Shown here piece after piece: positions 21,823 to 34,830 of a stretch of 64,000 nt of DNA. The DNA comes from Helichrysum umbraculigerum. Taxonomy: Eukaryota; Streptophyta; Magnoliopsida; Asterales; Asteraceae. The notes beneath the pieces were generated by a model. It made no database searches and had not been told where the DNA came from. It was given only the letters and a program-made list of their open reading frames with translations. The number at the start of each line of letters is the position of its first letter. Position 1 is the first letter of the stretch. The stretch is from positions 496,001 to 560,000 of the forward strand of contig CATIUR010000014.1 in the NCBI GenBank assembly GCA_949592205.1, in the 5' to 3' direction. Both the position numbers and the translations under genes were made by a program.

Positions 21823-23910
21823 GATAGAAAACTTGTATATTTCAAATTTATAAATTCATAATGCTTAGGAACATCATTCCATCACATTTGGTCCCATCTA
21901 AATACTAAAGTTACATGTTTACAAATTCAACTCCATACAATGATGACACCTTATATTAAAATCATAATAGTTTGGGCGATTTATACAATGGTATTACAAA
22001 ACGACAATTCAATAGAATGTGAAACTTGTATAATGTCACAACAAGCTTCAATCCACACTTACTTCTTGTAATCACCTTTCATCCAATTGGTTCAACCGAA
22101 CCAACACCTACAATATAAATCACTGATACGAGTAAGCATAAAGCTTAGTGAGTATACAAGCAACTAAATAAATAATTCACAAATAAGATACAATTTATTA
22201 ATAACTAATTATTTCTTTTAAATAGAAACTATTGAACAACAATAAAGATTCGACAATATTTCGTATGGATCCATGATCCAATAGATACAAGTAAGCATGG
22301 CACTAATCCCATATGGGTACCAAGCTTAATAGATACCAAGTAGTGCCAAGCACTTATTTCGTATATTCAATTTCTACAATACTAAATCCATATATTACAA
22401 TTAATTCACATAATCATATTAATTCACATAATCCTCCTAATTCACATAATTCTCCTAATTCACATAATCCTACAATTTCACATAATCCACATAATTCAAT
22501 CATCCACATAATACTATACTATTTCCAAATAACTCAACTATTAACAACAATTCACAACTATGGTCAACAACCAATATTTCTTTAGATACGAAACATAATA
22601 CAACATAGAAACACACCTGAGATACAATTATAAGAAACAAACAATAAGAACAACTATAAGAGACAAACAATATTCCAAACGAATGTATGAACCTCTTGCT
22701 CGTAAGCAATCCAGAACATACAATCATTATTCAATAGTCCTCGTATTACTCACCTTTGCCTTTCTAATCAAAAGCATGATCCTTCACTAGAATGTAGATA
22801 ACACCCATCTTGATCGCCTATTACATAGCATATCGAAATGATAACACAATCAACAACTAATGCTTATTATAATCAATACATTAACTAAATCAATTCATCA
22901 CCCTCTTGGATTAATCATACTATCCATGATTATTTATTTCTTGATTCCCATTGATTCTCATTATTTCATTATTTTGTAATTATCATCAAATAACACTTGT
23001 GTCTTATTTCAACCATTACTAATGGTCACCAAGATCATTTTATATACTTAATCCTCTTGATTCAATATTTCACTTCTTCATATACCTACTTCAACAATCA
23101 TTTTAATCACTAATCAAGGTGTATTAACACCAAAATATATCCATATGATCAAAACCCACTTTGATCATTAATACTTTGAACCAAATTATCAAGTTCATAA
23201 TGAATTAGTGTTGATAACAATGATTATTTCACTTCTATACCATAGTTCAATTAATTACAAGCTCTAATTCAGATTAAAATCATTAATTCATCAAAACCCC
23301 AAGAACACCCTCTTTGATTCTTCAATTTAATTTATTTTAGATGATTCCACAATCACTAGAAAGCTTATTTATCATCAATTCAACATAATTCATGCTTAAT
23401 TTCGTATTAGAATTCATCAATTCTTTAAACATATTGAAAAACCCATTTTCTAGGTTAAAAGATTCAAGAAAGAAGATTACCTCATATGAAGAATTGATTA
23501 ATCATAGATGAATTCTTGTTTTCAGGCTTCAATTTCGTGGTTTGATTCGATTTCCAGTTAGGGTTTAAGGTTCCTGCGTGTTTTCTTTTTAATTCGTGAA
23601 GCTTCTGTGTTTTTGAAACTGAGATATGATGATATATCATACGTACATACTTGTATATATTAGATATACATATGTTTTAATTTTATTCCCCGTGGTTATC
23701 ATTGTCTGGAACTTTAAAACCGACTCACAATTATCGATTTCACATAAACCCCTCAACTTATCATACTTAACATGTTCAGTCCCTCCAAGACTTAATTCTT
23801 CGTAACTCAAGTCCTACGGACACAAAATACCTTTCAAAGTTAGTCCTTCTAACTTAACAATTAAATCGTATAATTTAAAACTTTAGGGATATGAAATTTG
23901 GGATGTTACA
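21767..23910 (-). repeat. 3' LTR of the minus-strand element
   Basis: A 2144-bp LTR with a long poly-T tract near 21797-21822 and a tandem AATTCACATAAT-type minisatellite near 22399-22510. Frames inside are duplicated exactly in the other LTR and look non-coding. Confidence 0.93.
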
Positions 23911-23925
23911 AGTCTCCCCCACTTA
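23911..23925 (-). other. Polypurine tract of the minus-strand element
   Basis: Minus strand TAAGTGGGGGAGACT lies directly against the LTR start TGTAACATCCC. Confidence 0.85.
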
Positions 23926-26900
23926 TTTCATTCGTGTCCTCACGAATGTCACCTGTATAGATTCGTATTAATACTTTCTCTATTAGTGCGGAAGCGTTTA
24001 TGATACTTTACATTATACTAAATTCACAACATGAATGTACACCACTCATGTATCCACTAATTCTCTTTGATTCATTTCTCATTTTAGTTCCAGACAACTA
24101 AATATATGTATTACATTAATCTTAATAATTTACCCACTATTTATTTCGTACAACTGTAATTATTTCTTGCTTGCACAGAATTCCATATCCATCACAATGT
24201 GTAATAATACTAATTATTTCATCATAACTAATACACATAACATACGTCACTCAATTGAGTAACTTATAATATAGATACGTGTTTTCAATTCTTTCCACAT
24301 TCACATTTCTATGAATGTGCATACTTCTATTTTTATCCACGCACATATACTGTGCAGATACCCTACTGACCACTTACCCGGGTCATTTGTTATTATTAGT
24401 TATACATATACTTTGAAACACATAGTCACTTGATATAAGTGAAATACCTATCTATTTATTTCTTTATAATGATTACATTAGTGGTTATAAAAACCACAAT
24501 ACATATTTCAACAATGAAAATTTTAATTTAATCATAACCAGCTAATAAGCTAGTACTCACATATTACCTTAATTAACATAAGTACTATCAATAATATATT
24601 TCGTAGTATCATATTAGCTACGTCAGCAAAGTATGAATATCAAGATTATCATATTTCGTAAACAATTCTGATACAGGATCAGTGTTAACCGCAGTTAACA
24701 ATGATCAATCATAATTCCTTAACTATATTTCTATATTATGTTATTTCATAATTAAATTCTATTTCTGTTAATCTATTATATGTCACTTACTAAGATTCTC
24801 CCCCACTTAAGATTCATCATACTACTTTTAATAACAGAATTCATAATAAGATACTATTATATGGCGAACACATATTTTATTTCGACTAACATCTATTTCT
24901 TGTATAACAGGTACCACATTATGACTATAGTCTAGTGGTTTACTATTTCTATATTCCATACTAAATTCACATCATATTGATACTATATTCATTTATAAGG
25001 CATGGGCTTACATGCTTCTGCCTTTATTTGAAACAAATCAATACTACTCTTACACTTATTCTCTACAAATTATATCAAGCACATCTGATATTTGGCAGCC
25101 TCAACAATTCCATGTGAATAGCATAATATAACTACGTTGGCCAGACGTCTTTAGATTATGTTATACACACTTCCTTCTTGGGCTACTTTATATCATCCAG
25201 CTTTAATATAATTTCCACAAAACACATAATTCAATGATTCATAACAAGCAAGATACTTGATAACATTTTGATCACATATATCCAACTTATTTCGATTAAT
25301 AGATTTCACATAAGCAAGAAATTTCACATATTCCAGTTAATATCATTTATTTCACCTTCTAACTTGTCTCTGATGAATTCATCTTCTGATTCATTCATCA
25401 GTCAATTAAACACATATATTTCTAATCACATAGCAACTAATCACATAATAATGTCATATATTAATCATATCATTATTTCACATTGTTTATTTCACACTTA
25501 TACATATAATCAGAATCAAATAACAATTGGGCTTAGGTAGAGATTAAACTTTCAAACAGACTTGTGGTCCATAAGATACCATTGTGCTTTGCGCATATTT
25601 GGTATAGTCAATATTTCGTAGGATTGTTATTTCGTAATAAAGAATCTCTACACAATGCGCAAATACACAATTCATAACAAAAACATATTTATCAATTCAC
25701 ATATTCCATATTCTTCCTAAGGAAGCAAATCCATATTTCCTAATCATTGATTAAAGTTTTCAATTATTCCTTAAATACTTATACAATTATTTTCGTATTT
25801 CGTTTAATTCAATCAATATTCAAAATTCGCATAACATCGTAAAAACAGGCCCTAATGATACATTTATTCAACAGAATGATCCCTGAGGCTTAAAGAAACA
25901 AAAGCCCAATTCGAAACGTAAGTCAAAAATTCAAAATAAGGTCCGAAAAACAGTAAAATGCCATTTTCGGGCCCCAAACGACCCCAAAGTGCCCAAAACT
26001 GACAGGGCTCATGGCAACGCGATGAGCTTTGACCGTTGGGCCGTTTATGAGTGGACATGTAAATTTCGTCTTAATCCGACACCAAAATTTTCCAACGGAA
26101 ATTTTTACGTCAAATATTACGTCGAACATCGAAAAAAAAAACTTTTTCCACTTACTAACGCGATCCAGGATCGTGTTCAGGATCGCGTTCCATAGTTCTG
26201 TAACCAAATTAAACATCCAAACGCGATCCGGAGAACAAAGAGGGATCGCGTTTCCAAGAACAAAAATTCTGATAACGAAATACACATGAAAACGCGATCC
26301 GGAAAAATTTACTGGGATCGCGTTCCATAGACCAAAAATATTCTGTAACCAAATTCAACATACTAACGCGATCCGGATCCCACACCTGGATCGCGTTCCT
26401 ATGTATTTTCAGACCTGCAACTTTATTACAATTTTCTGAAATTCAAACGCACATATCTCCCAAACCGTAAAGAGTTAGTCTGAAATTTTGCAGGCACGTT
26501 CATCCAATCATAATGCAACTTTCCATTTTTACACTTTTTCAAAATTCACATTTTACGAGAAAACGGACGTCTCACCAAATTATGGTCATTTTGGACCAAT
26601 TTAGTGGACAACTCATATTCCAAACCACTTGGTTTTAGATTCTGGTCTTTTGCCAACATATTCCTATATCCATTTGTGACTTGTGGGCATAATCATCACT
26701 CTCATACACCCATTCTATCATGTTTTGACTCCTTGACCCATTTGGGGGTCCATTTGGACACTTTCACAAAATCTAACCCAATTCAACTATTTGACACTTG
26801 ATTTCGATTCATTTTAACATCATACCATATTTCTTGATTCATGATCATCCAATTAGACCATATCTCCATATTTAACCCATTGATCACAATTTCACCAAAA

Positions 26901-27273
26901 CTATGAACAATATCTATATATTTCAACATCTAACCATGTTATCATTATATAATATTTCTATTACCCAATTTGACACCCTCATATTCCAGTTTGACCTTTT
27001 CAAGTCAAAGATACATTTCTCAACGACTAGGCTAATTACTATTTTAACCAATCATGAAATTCCAAATCCTATTACATAAGGTTCTAGACCTTATTAAACG
27101 TTCTATTATTAATTCTACACATATTAACCATCAAATATTTCGCTACAGAGAATCATATCAATTCAAGCAATCAATTCTATTACTACTCATAATTAAGATA
27201 ACAATTCAAATAATTCATATAGGTTTAAGCTTAGGCAATCCTATTGTGGATTACCTAATTCTCTTAAACCATC
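23926..27273 (-). repeat. Coding-less interior of the minus-strand element
   Basis: AT-rich with many ATTTCGTA/TATTTCACAT words. The only long frame (120 aa, 25923-26285, minus) has no recognisable domain and sits over the hairpin array. No retroviral motif was found in any frame. Confidence 0.7.
26158..26399. repeat. Four-unit ACGCGATCC ... GGATCGCGTT hairpin array
   Basis: Four ACGCGATCC words each pair with a downstream GGATCGCGTT 15-30 bases away, with units about 60-70 bp apart separated by CATAG..CAAAAAT..CTGTAACC-like spacers. One partner is a variant with GATCGTGTT. Each unit can fold as a stem of nine or ten pairs. Confidence 0.9.
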
Positions 27274-27285
27274 GCTCTGATACCA
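27274..27285 (-). other. Primer-binding site of the minus-strand element
   Basis: Minus strand TGGTATCAGAGC, complementary to initiator methionine tRNA, three bases after the 5' LTR end. Confidence 0.9.
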
Positions 27286-27288
27286 ACT

Positions 27289-29422
27289 TGAAACGCCCCT
27301 ATTTCCATAGATTAATTTTTTTTTTTTTTTTTTTGATAGAAAACTTGTATATTTCAAATTTATAAATTCATAATGCTTAGGAACATCATTCCATCACATT
27401 TGGTCCCATCTAAATACTAAAGTTACATGTTTACAAATTCAACTCCATACAATGATGACACCTTATATTAAAATCATAATAGTTTGGGCGATTTATACAA
27501 TGGTATTACAAAACGACAATTCAATAGAATGTGAAACTTGTATAATGTCACAACAAGCTTCAATCCACACTTACTTCTTGTAATCACCTTTCATCCAATT
27601 GGTTTAACCGAACCAACACCTACAATATAAATCACTGATACGAGTAAGCATAAAGCTTAGTGAGTATACAAGCAACTAAATAAATAATTCACAAATAAGA
27701 TACAATTTATTAATAACTAATTATTTCTTTTAAATAGAAACTATTGAACAACAATAAAGATTCGACAATATTTCGTATGGATCCATGATCCAATAGATAC
27801 AAGTAAGCATGGCACTAATCCCATATGGGTACCAAGCTTAATAGATACCAAGTAGTGCCAAGCACTTATTTCGTATATTCAATTTCTACAATACTAAATC
27901 CATATATTACAATTAATTCACATAATCATATTAATTCACATAATCCTCCTAATTCACATAATTCTCCTAATTCACATAATCCTACAATTTCACATAATCC
28001 ACATAATTCAATCATCCACATAATACTATACTATTTCCAAATAACTCAACTATTAACAACAATTCACAACTATGGTCAACAACCAATATTTCTTTAGATA
28101 CGAAACATAATACAACATAGAAACACACCTGAGATACAATTATAAGAAACAAACAATAAGAACAACTATAAGAGACAAACAATATTCCAAACGAATGTAT
28201 GAACCTCTTGCTCGTAAGCAATCCAGAACATACAATCATTATTCAATAGTCCTCGTATTACTCACCTTTGCCTTTCTAATCAAAAGCATGATCCTTCACT
28301 AGAATGTAGATAACACCCATCTTGATCGCCTATTACATAGCATATCGAAATGATAACACAATCAACAACTAATGCTTATTATAATCAATACATTAACTAA
28401 ATCAATTCATCACCCTCTTGGATTAATCATACTATCCATGATTATTTATTTCTTGATTCCCATTGATTCTCATTATTTCATTATTTTGTAATTATCATCA
28501 AATAACACTTGTGTCTTATTTCAACCATTACTAATGGTCACCATGATCATTTTATATACTTAATCCTCTTGATTCAATATTTCACTTCTTCATATACCTA
28601 CTTCAACAATCATTTTAATCACTAATCAAGGTGTATTAACACCAAAATATATCCATATGATCAAAACCCACTTTGATCATTAATACTTTGAACCAAATTA
28701 TCAAGTTCATAATGAATTAGTGTTGATAACAATGATTATTTCACTTCTATACCATAGTTCAATTAATTACAAGCTCTAATTCAGATTAAAATCATTAATT
28801 CATCAAAACCCCAAGAACACCCTCTTTGATTCTTCAATTTAATTTATTTTAGATGATTCCACAATCACTAGAAAGCTTATTTATCATCAATTCAACATAA
28901 TTCATGCTTAATTTCGTATTAGAATTCATCAATTCTTTAAACATATTGAAAAACCCATTTTCTAGGTTAAAAGATTCAAGAAAGAAGATTACCTCATATG
29001 AAGAATTGATTAATCATAGATGAATTCTTGTTTTCAGGCTTCAATTTCGTGGTTTGATTCGATTTCCAGTTAGGGTTTAAGGTTCCTGCGTGTTTTCTTT
29101 TTAATTCGTGAAGCTTCTGTGTTTTTGAAACTGAGATATGATGATATATCATACGTACATACTTGTATATATTAGATATACATATGTTTTAATTTTATTC
29201 CCCGTGGTTATCATTGTCTGGAACTTTAAAACCGACTCACAATTATCGATTTCACATAAACCCCTCAACTTATCATACTTAACATGTTCAGTCCCTCCAA
29301 GACTTAATTCTTCGTAACTCAAGTCCTACGGACACAAAATACCTTTCAAAGTTAGTCCTTCTAACTTAACAATTAAATCGTATAATTTAAAACTTTAGGG
29401 ATACGAAATTTGGGATGTTACA
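27289..29422 (-). repeat. 5' LTR of the minus-strand element
   Basis: A 2134-bp near-identical copy of 21767-23910. Confidence 0.93.
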
Positions 29423-29798
29423 ACACAACCTTCATTGTTTGTATGTGTAATATGTGAGTTGAAATTGGGTTAAAGTTGAGAAGAAGTGAAGTTAAAGATC
29501 CACCCTTTTCTTGCCGGATTTCGTCATCTCCTCCACCAATAATACGAAATCTAAAAAGAAAATGAAACAAAAATACAACTGATTACTAGGGAAGAAATAT
29601 GGTGAAGAATGATATTTGAAAGTATAAATGATTTTGTAAATAGGGAAGATGGTAAAGAGATGTAGGAGAGACAAGGTTATGGAAAAATTATACGGAGTAA
29701 ATTAATTTGAGGATGGTGGGACTCATTTTTCAAGATGGGTTATTTGAAAGAAGCAAAAAGTAAAAAGCATTTTGGATGACAATAAAAGCTAAATAATA

Positions 29799-30051
29799 CT
29801 CCCTCCGTCCCATTTCTTTTGTCCATTATTTCCATTTTGAGGTGTACCAAATTAATTGTCCATTTCCATAAATAGAAAGTTTAAGGAAATAAAGTTCTTT
29901 TTTACCCCTAGTGTATATATATAAGACAAAAAAATAGGTAAAAAGTAGAGGGTAAAATTGTCATTTTATCAAAAAGTAAGAGAGAGATAGTTATATTTTC
30001 TTAAACTGCATATCTTTTTATCTGGGGACAATAAAATTGGGACGGAGTGAG
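29799..30051. mobile_element. Stowaway-type MITE, family copy 1
   Basis: CTCCCTCCGTCCCATTTC at the left end, GGGACGGAGTGAG at the right, TA duplications at 29797-29798 and 30052-30053. It closely matches 36583-36835. Confidence 0.92.
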
Positions 30052-30227
30052 TATTTTTTATGTTAGTCCAGTGAAAAGTCACCATCGTTGTACTACCTTG
30101 ACTTTTTTACTGATAATAGGCAGAAAACGGGCTGGCCTGGTTGAACCAGTGGTCGAACCGGTTGAACCGGAATCGGTCAGATGACCGGGTCAACATAAAA
30201 ACCGGGTTTCAAAACATTGAATCAAAC

Positions 30228-30824
30228 CATATATCAAGACATAAGAAATGATAGACAAAGGTAAAGATAATTGATCTAATACCACATATCAATAATTAAT
30301 GAAAAGGAAAATTTTAGAAATTAAGAAAGAATTCTCAAAAATGATAGTTTTTGAAAAGCATTATTAGAAGTTTCTACATCGTGTCTGACATGTCTCCAAT
30401 CAATTTTCAAACATGAACGCATACTATATCCTTGTATTATGTCTTATTTTCATTTAACACCCTTTGAGTATTCATCATTTTGATTATATTTTCAGCTCAA
30501 TTTCTATTTTAATGTAATTTGACAACTACTGAACATGGTATTACAAAAGTTACAGCATAAATTTAAGTTCTTACACGATTATACTAAAAAAAAGCTTTGT
30601 AAAAACTCTTCATTGTGAATGCTCTTAGAAAATGTGACATTAGGCCCATTTTTAAGTTAATACTTATATGTTTAGGCACACATATCAGTTCTTTATGAAA
30701 AATTATAGATGGCGTACGTCGTGACTCGTGATTAGTGTTAAACTTGAATTACAACTTAATTTATTTCTTATTCGGTAAGATAATTTCAATAGAAAAATAA
30801 TAAATAGTTAAATAATAAGGAAAT

Positions 30825-30873
<49 letters not shown>

Positions 30874-31010
30874 GGCACTCGTGTAACCCACCTTCATACT
30901 CATTTGTAATCCCTTTATTTTTCCTTCAGAAAATTAAGAAGAAAATTGTAATCCACTGCTTTTGTACCCTCTTTCATTTGATAAACAGATATATACATTA
31001 AACGTGAAGT
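30228..31010. other. Upstream region of pseudokinase gene 1, with (TA)n
   Basis: AT-rich DNA with a (TA)n tract at about 30827-30871. No second gene is seen. The promoter and 5' UTR of the gene starting at 31011 probably lie here, but no specific element can be supported. Confidence 0.5.
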
Positions 31011-31934
31011 ATGGCATCCACAATCACGCAGTTTAATCATTTACGAATCCCGCTTGAAGAAGTACGAAAAGCCACCAACGACTTTGATGATAAAAATGTC
31101 ATTGGGCGTGGTGATTTGGGCAAGGTTTATAGAGGACGGCTCTGGCAGTCGGGGAAGAGGGTGAAGATTGCTGCACGGAGATTAGACACTAAGCATAACC
31201 GAGATATCGAGTTCTGGATGGAAATTTCTTCACTTTCTAGTCTCAAACATGATAATATTGTCTCTATTATTGGGTTTTGTGATGAAAAAGATGAGAAGGT
31301 CATCGTAAACAAGCATGTGGCCAAAGGAAGCCTCGCGATGTATTTAAGCAACCCAACCCTTACATGGACTCAAAGAGTAGCTATATGTGTTGGTGTTGCA
31401 CGTGCATTAAGGTATATCCATAATGACTATGGACACAGCTATTCTGTCATACATCGTAATGTCAACAGCTCCACGATCTTATTAGATAATAAGTTTGAGG
31501 CCAAGTTATCTGGATTTGAATATTCCATCAACCATTCAGTACAACGAATGGATCAGGTTCTCTTTTCAGAAGCTATTGGCACAACCGGGTATATCGATCC
31601 GGCAATTGAAAAGACCGGAGGTGTGACCCACAAGACAGACATCTACTCATTTGGTGTTGTTTTATGGGAAATTTTATGTGGAAGGAAAGCATTAATTCCA
31701 AATGATGATAATAGGTTTCTAGCTCCACTGGCCATATTCCATTATGAAAACAAAACACTGAATGATATAATTCAACCTGGCCTATTGAATCAAATTGATC
31801 TGGAATCACTGGACAGCTTCTCAAAAGTAGCATATCAATGCTTAAACTATGAGCGTGTACAACGTCCAGATATGAACTATATTGTCCATGAACTTGAGAA
31901 ACTATTGGAACGTCAACTGCAATATGAAAAATTT
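31011..31934 (+). CDS. RLK/Pelle-type pseudokinase domain exon (gene 1)
   Basis: Encodes 308 residues up to a splice donor (TTT|GTAAGA at 31935). Reading on into the intron meets a stop at 31961. The start follows a leader and precedes a conserved LRIPLEEVRKATNDF entry. The fold is complete: glycine loop GRGDLG (32-37), alpha-C Glu71, and DIYSFGVVLWEILCG with D210. The catalytic residues are gone: VAIK Lys is Arg56 (IAARRL), HRD is HRN (148-150), DFG is GFE (168-170). It should bind partners rather than phosphorylate. No signal peptide or membrane segment is seen. The exon end is homologous to that of gene 2 exon 1, where a second kinase region follows; here no convincing downstream exon was found. 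From memory, such domains form tandem-kinase proteins, often with a phloem-protein-2-like tail, in Asteraceae. The function is not known to me. Confidence 0.85.
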
Positions 31935-32849
31935 GTAAGACCCTCCTCCTTTTTATTTTAGGTTTTTATTTTAGGACAATGCTAACCGTAGCCTTATGGC
32001 TATAGTTAAACCTATTATATAAATATTTGTGTTTATAAATAATATGAATGAATTAATTATAAAGCGTTTAATACTCACTTTCCTTTAAAAGTATTTATTC
32101 ATGGAAACTACGAGTTTTAATTTAGGAAGTAATATAAGTTTAGAAAGCTTAAGTGTAGTAATTTGTTGTTGAGGGCTACATTTATCATTTTTCTTTATTT
32201 TATATTAGCCTCTATACCTGAATATTAACGTGGTTGAAAGAAAACAAATAGATTTTAAAGTTGTTGATATGAAGGATTAAATCTATCAAATTGTGATATA
32301 ATAATAGTCATAATGTATTACGAATACCCTATTGTGATATAATAATAGTCATAATGTATTACGAATACCTATTTGGATGAAGTTATCATAATTAATTTTT
32401 TCTATATAATAAATAATTAATTATTTATGATGTCACTAAATCTTACAATTTAGCTAAATGGACAAAATTCATTAAATCTATTGGTTGATTAGATTTTTGA
32501 TGACATCATCAACTGTTTCTTATATATAATTTAAGATCGGTTGATATATCAACGTTCTCTCATAGGTAATTTGTTGTGTGTATTAATTTGTTTTCCACTA
32601 TTTTAGTTGATTAAAGGAACGGTCAAGATATGCGGTTGGCATAGAGGTGTTGCAATAGTCATGTGGGTATAGTGGGTTGCATATTATTGAACAACTAGAA
32701 ATTTGGTGGGTTAATTAAGTGGGTCTTGGGTTGGGTTGGGTTGGGTTGGTTTGGGTTGAGTTTTCTATTATTCAAAAAGAGGGAAAACTAAAAGTGTTAC
32801 ACCTGCCACGCCTATCAAATATAGTTTGTTTTTCCTTTATAAAGGGAAA
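31935..32849. other. Downstream/intron region of gene 1 with tandem repeat and a possible exon relic
   Basis: Contains a 41-bp tandem duplication (32290-32330 and 32331-32371). At 32614 a TTAAAG|GAACGGTCAA string resembles the acceptor and start of the 48-bp linker exon of gene 2 (46295) but loses the frame and its donor. Short GGGTT repeats lie near 32730-32755. No other coding sequence is seen. Confidence 0.4.
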
Positions 32850-33438
32850 CTAGTTTAAGACCCGCAAAATTTACCGGTTTTATATGTCTTATATGGATGT
32901 GTTATATGGACTAAAATACACTAAAATACACTAAAACCCACCTGAAACTTACCCGTTGGCATCCATAATAAAGGCGGTAGTATGAGTACAAATACACTAA
33001 AATCCGCCGGAACCCGAACCGTTGACATCCATGATCTAATAATTGTAATTAGAAATTGATAAAATGATTCAAAATAGTAGGTCGTATAAGAATTTAAATC
33101 ACTGGGCGATGGAATGAGTTATGAATTATTTGGAATTGAAAATAACTTATTGGGTGTTTTTTTAGAAAAAATAAATAAATAAGATTGTAGGAGGAGTTTG
33201 ATTTATAGAAAAAAACAATAAATTATAAAATATTTGAAGGATTATCTACAATTAGTGGGAAAACATGGGATTTACTCCGTATATTGTAAATATTGAAGGG
33301 TATATATTGTAAATATAAAAGGGTAAATTAGTCTTTTAGTAACATAATAATGGGATTAATGATGTCATAAAATAAATTAAAGGTTATATCTTAATTGTTA
33401 ATCTTCATCTAATGGTTATTATTCTCTCAAGATTTTTC

Positions 33439-33484
<46 letters not shown>

Positions 33485-33485
33485 A
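32850..33485 (-). mobile_element. Probable non-autonomous Helitron
   Basis: On the minus strand the 3' end reads GCGGGTCTTAAACTAG followed by host T. The other end reads TCTTATATA, then a (TA)n tract (33437-33482), then TTAAAAGAAAAATCTTGAGAG, a layout common at plant Helitron 5' ends. The stem before CTAG is decayed. Boundaries are approximate. Confidence 0.5.
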
Positions 33486-33623
33486 TAAGATAGAAGACGG
33501 ATAGAAGACGGATAGAAGATAGATGGATGACAAAAAAGGCATTGATCATCTTCCTTTTTTGATTTTTCTCTTGTTTTTGCTAGAACTCGAATTCATAATT
33601 AGTCATATTACTAAAGAACAATA

Positions 33624-34550
33624 AGGGGCTGTTTACCTGTTTTTTCATTAAGTCCTATATGGATATAGATGGCAGTATGGGTATGGAATGACTGTTTGCA
33701 GTAATCAGTGAATGAATAATTCTGTTTACTTTTTGTACTTAATAACATGTCTGAATGATAAAAATGACTATTTTACCCCAAAGCAAAATAACAAAATATT
33801 AAAGTATTTAATACTAATCATGTCGACAATATTTGATAATCTTCTTTAATAACTTTCTTTTTTCATCTTTTATATAAAATCACTGCATATATTGAACAAT
33901 CAAATTAGAACACCGATTGAAACTCAAATTAATATATACGCGCACACAAAATCATCTCACAAATTTCGACAGCGGTAACACATGTATAGATTAACACTAT
34001 AAAAAGTCCAGAAGTTAACAAATTAATTAATTCATACGGTAAAACTACACAATACTCGAAATCAAATAAACTATTACACACAAAATAAAAAAAAATACAA
34101 CAAATCGATTCAATAAGAATCTGGAGGTCGACGGAGTAACGGTCATCTGGAGGTCGACGGAGCAGCGTTCGTCGACGGAGCAGCGTTCGTCACCGGAGGT
34201 CAGAGAAGCGTGGTCATCGGAGGTCACCGGAAAGGAAACGTTCACCGGTGGTCGGAGGAGAAACGGCGGTCAACGGAGGTGCAAGTGCTATAGCTTCAAG
34301 CCTTCAAGGGTGTTGTTGAGAAAATAGAGATGAGTTTGGAATCTGGGTATTTTCTTTTGAGAATAGAGGGTAAAGGTTATTTTTGGGAAAAATCATGACT
34401 GGATGGGGAGTAGTAGGCTTTTGTGAATGTGGGAATAATCCATTGGGTCAGTTCAAATTAAAAATTAAGTCCAAAGTAAACGGGGGGAGTTGGTGACCGA
34501 ATAAGTCTTCCAGACACCTCAGCCCAATAATGCATATGTAAACAGCCCCT
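33624..34550. mobile_element. hAT-like element with GC-rich interior
   Basis: The inverted ends AGGGGCTGTTTAC and GTAAACAGCCCCT sit beside AAGAACA on both sides (33614-33620 and 34551-34557), an imperfect duplication. A GC-rich patch at about 34125-34285 repeats GGTCGACGGAG and GTCACCGGAGGTC words. No transposase is seen. Class assignment rests on the ends. Confidence 0.6.
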
Positions 34551-34675
34551 AAGAACATAAGCTTGCAGATCAAAAGTCAACTGTTAATTTGTTCTTCTTA
34601 CAACATGTTATAACTCGTGAGGTGTTGCCTGCTGCAACAGTAGATCATTTCACAGTTTGTTGGAGGTGTATGCAA

Positions 34676-34830
34676 TGTTTTAATAACCGGTTTGAACTGG
34701 ACGGTTCAATCGGTCGAACCGGAAACGGGCTAGTAAACGATTCGTTGTAAACTAGTTTTTGGTTGAAATTTGACTAGTCAACAACCGGACGGTTTTCTGG
34801 TTTCGACCGATTTTTGGGCTGTTAAAAAAT
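34676..34830. repeat. One-ended hAT relic rich in AACCGG
   Basis: Starts CAATGTTTTAATAACCGG, like the hAT end at 21526, and has CGGTTCAATCGG and ACCGGACGG words. No opposite end was found. Confidence 0.4.

Larger units (their letters stand above)
21767..29422 (-). mobile_element. Non-autonomous LTR retrotransposon (LARD-like), minus strand
   Basis: The LTRs at 21767-23910 and 27289-29422 read TGTAACATCCC to GGGGCGTTTCA on the minus strand, with ACACA at both flanks (21762-21766 and 29423-29427). The primer site is at 27274-27285 and the polypurine tract at 23911-23925. The 3.4-kb interior encodes no gag or pol. By eye the LTRs differ at three or four bases plus poly-T length, so insertion is recent. 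The interior is related to the outer element at 1-16412. It would need proteins supplied in trans. Confidence 0.93.
21526..30219. mobile_element. hAT element (8-bp TSD) split by an LTR retrotransposon and a Stowaway MITE
   Basis: The inverted ends CAATGTTTTAAAACCCGG and its near-inverse (ending CAAAACATTG) are flanked by AATCAAAC (21518-21525 and 30220-30227). Subterminal regions are dense in ACCGG/CCGGTT words. Without the nested LTR element and the Stowaway, only about 0.8 kb of the original hAT remains, with no transposase. Confidence 0.92.

Noticed and set aside
25923..26285. 120-aa minus-strand reading frame
   Set aside because: It overlaps the hairpin word array and has no domain; probably open by chance in the stop-poor GC patch.
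26158..26399. CRISPR-like array
   Set aside because: Plant nuclear context, only four units, inverted rather than direct repeats, and spacers that are similar to each other.
22313..28239. Paired identical ORFs (90 aa and 75 aa) at 22.3-22.7 and 27.8-28.2 kb
   Set aside because: They are LTR copies over an ATTCACATAATCC minisatellite, not duplicated genes.
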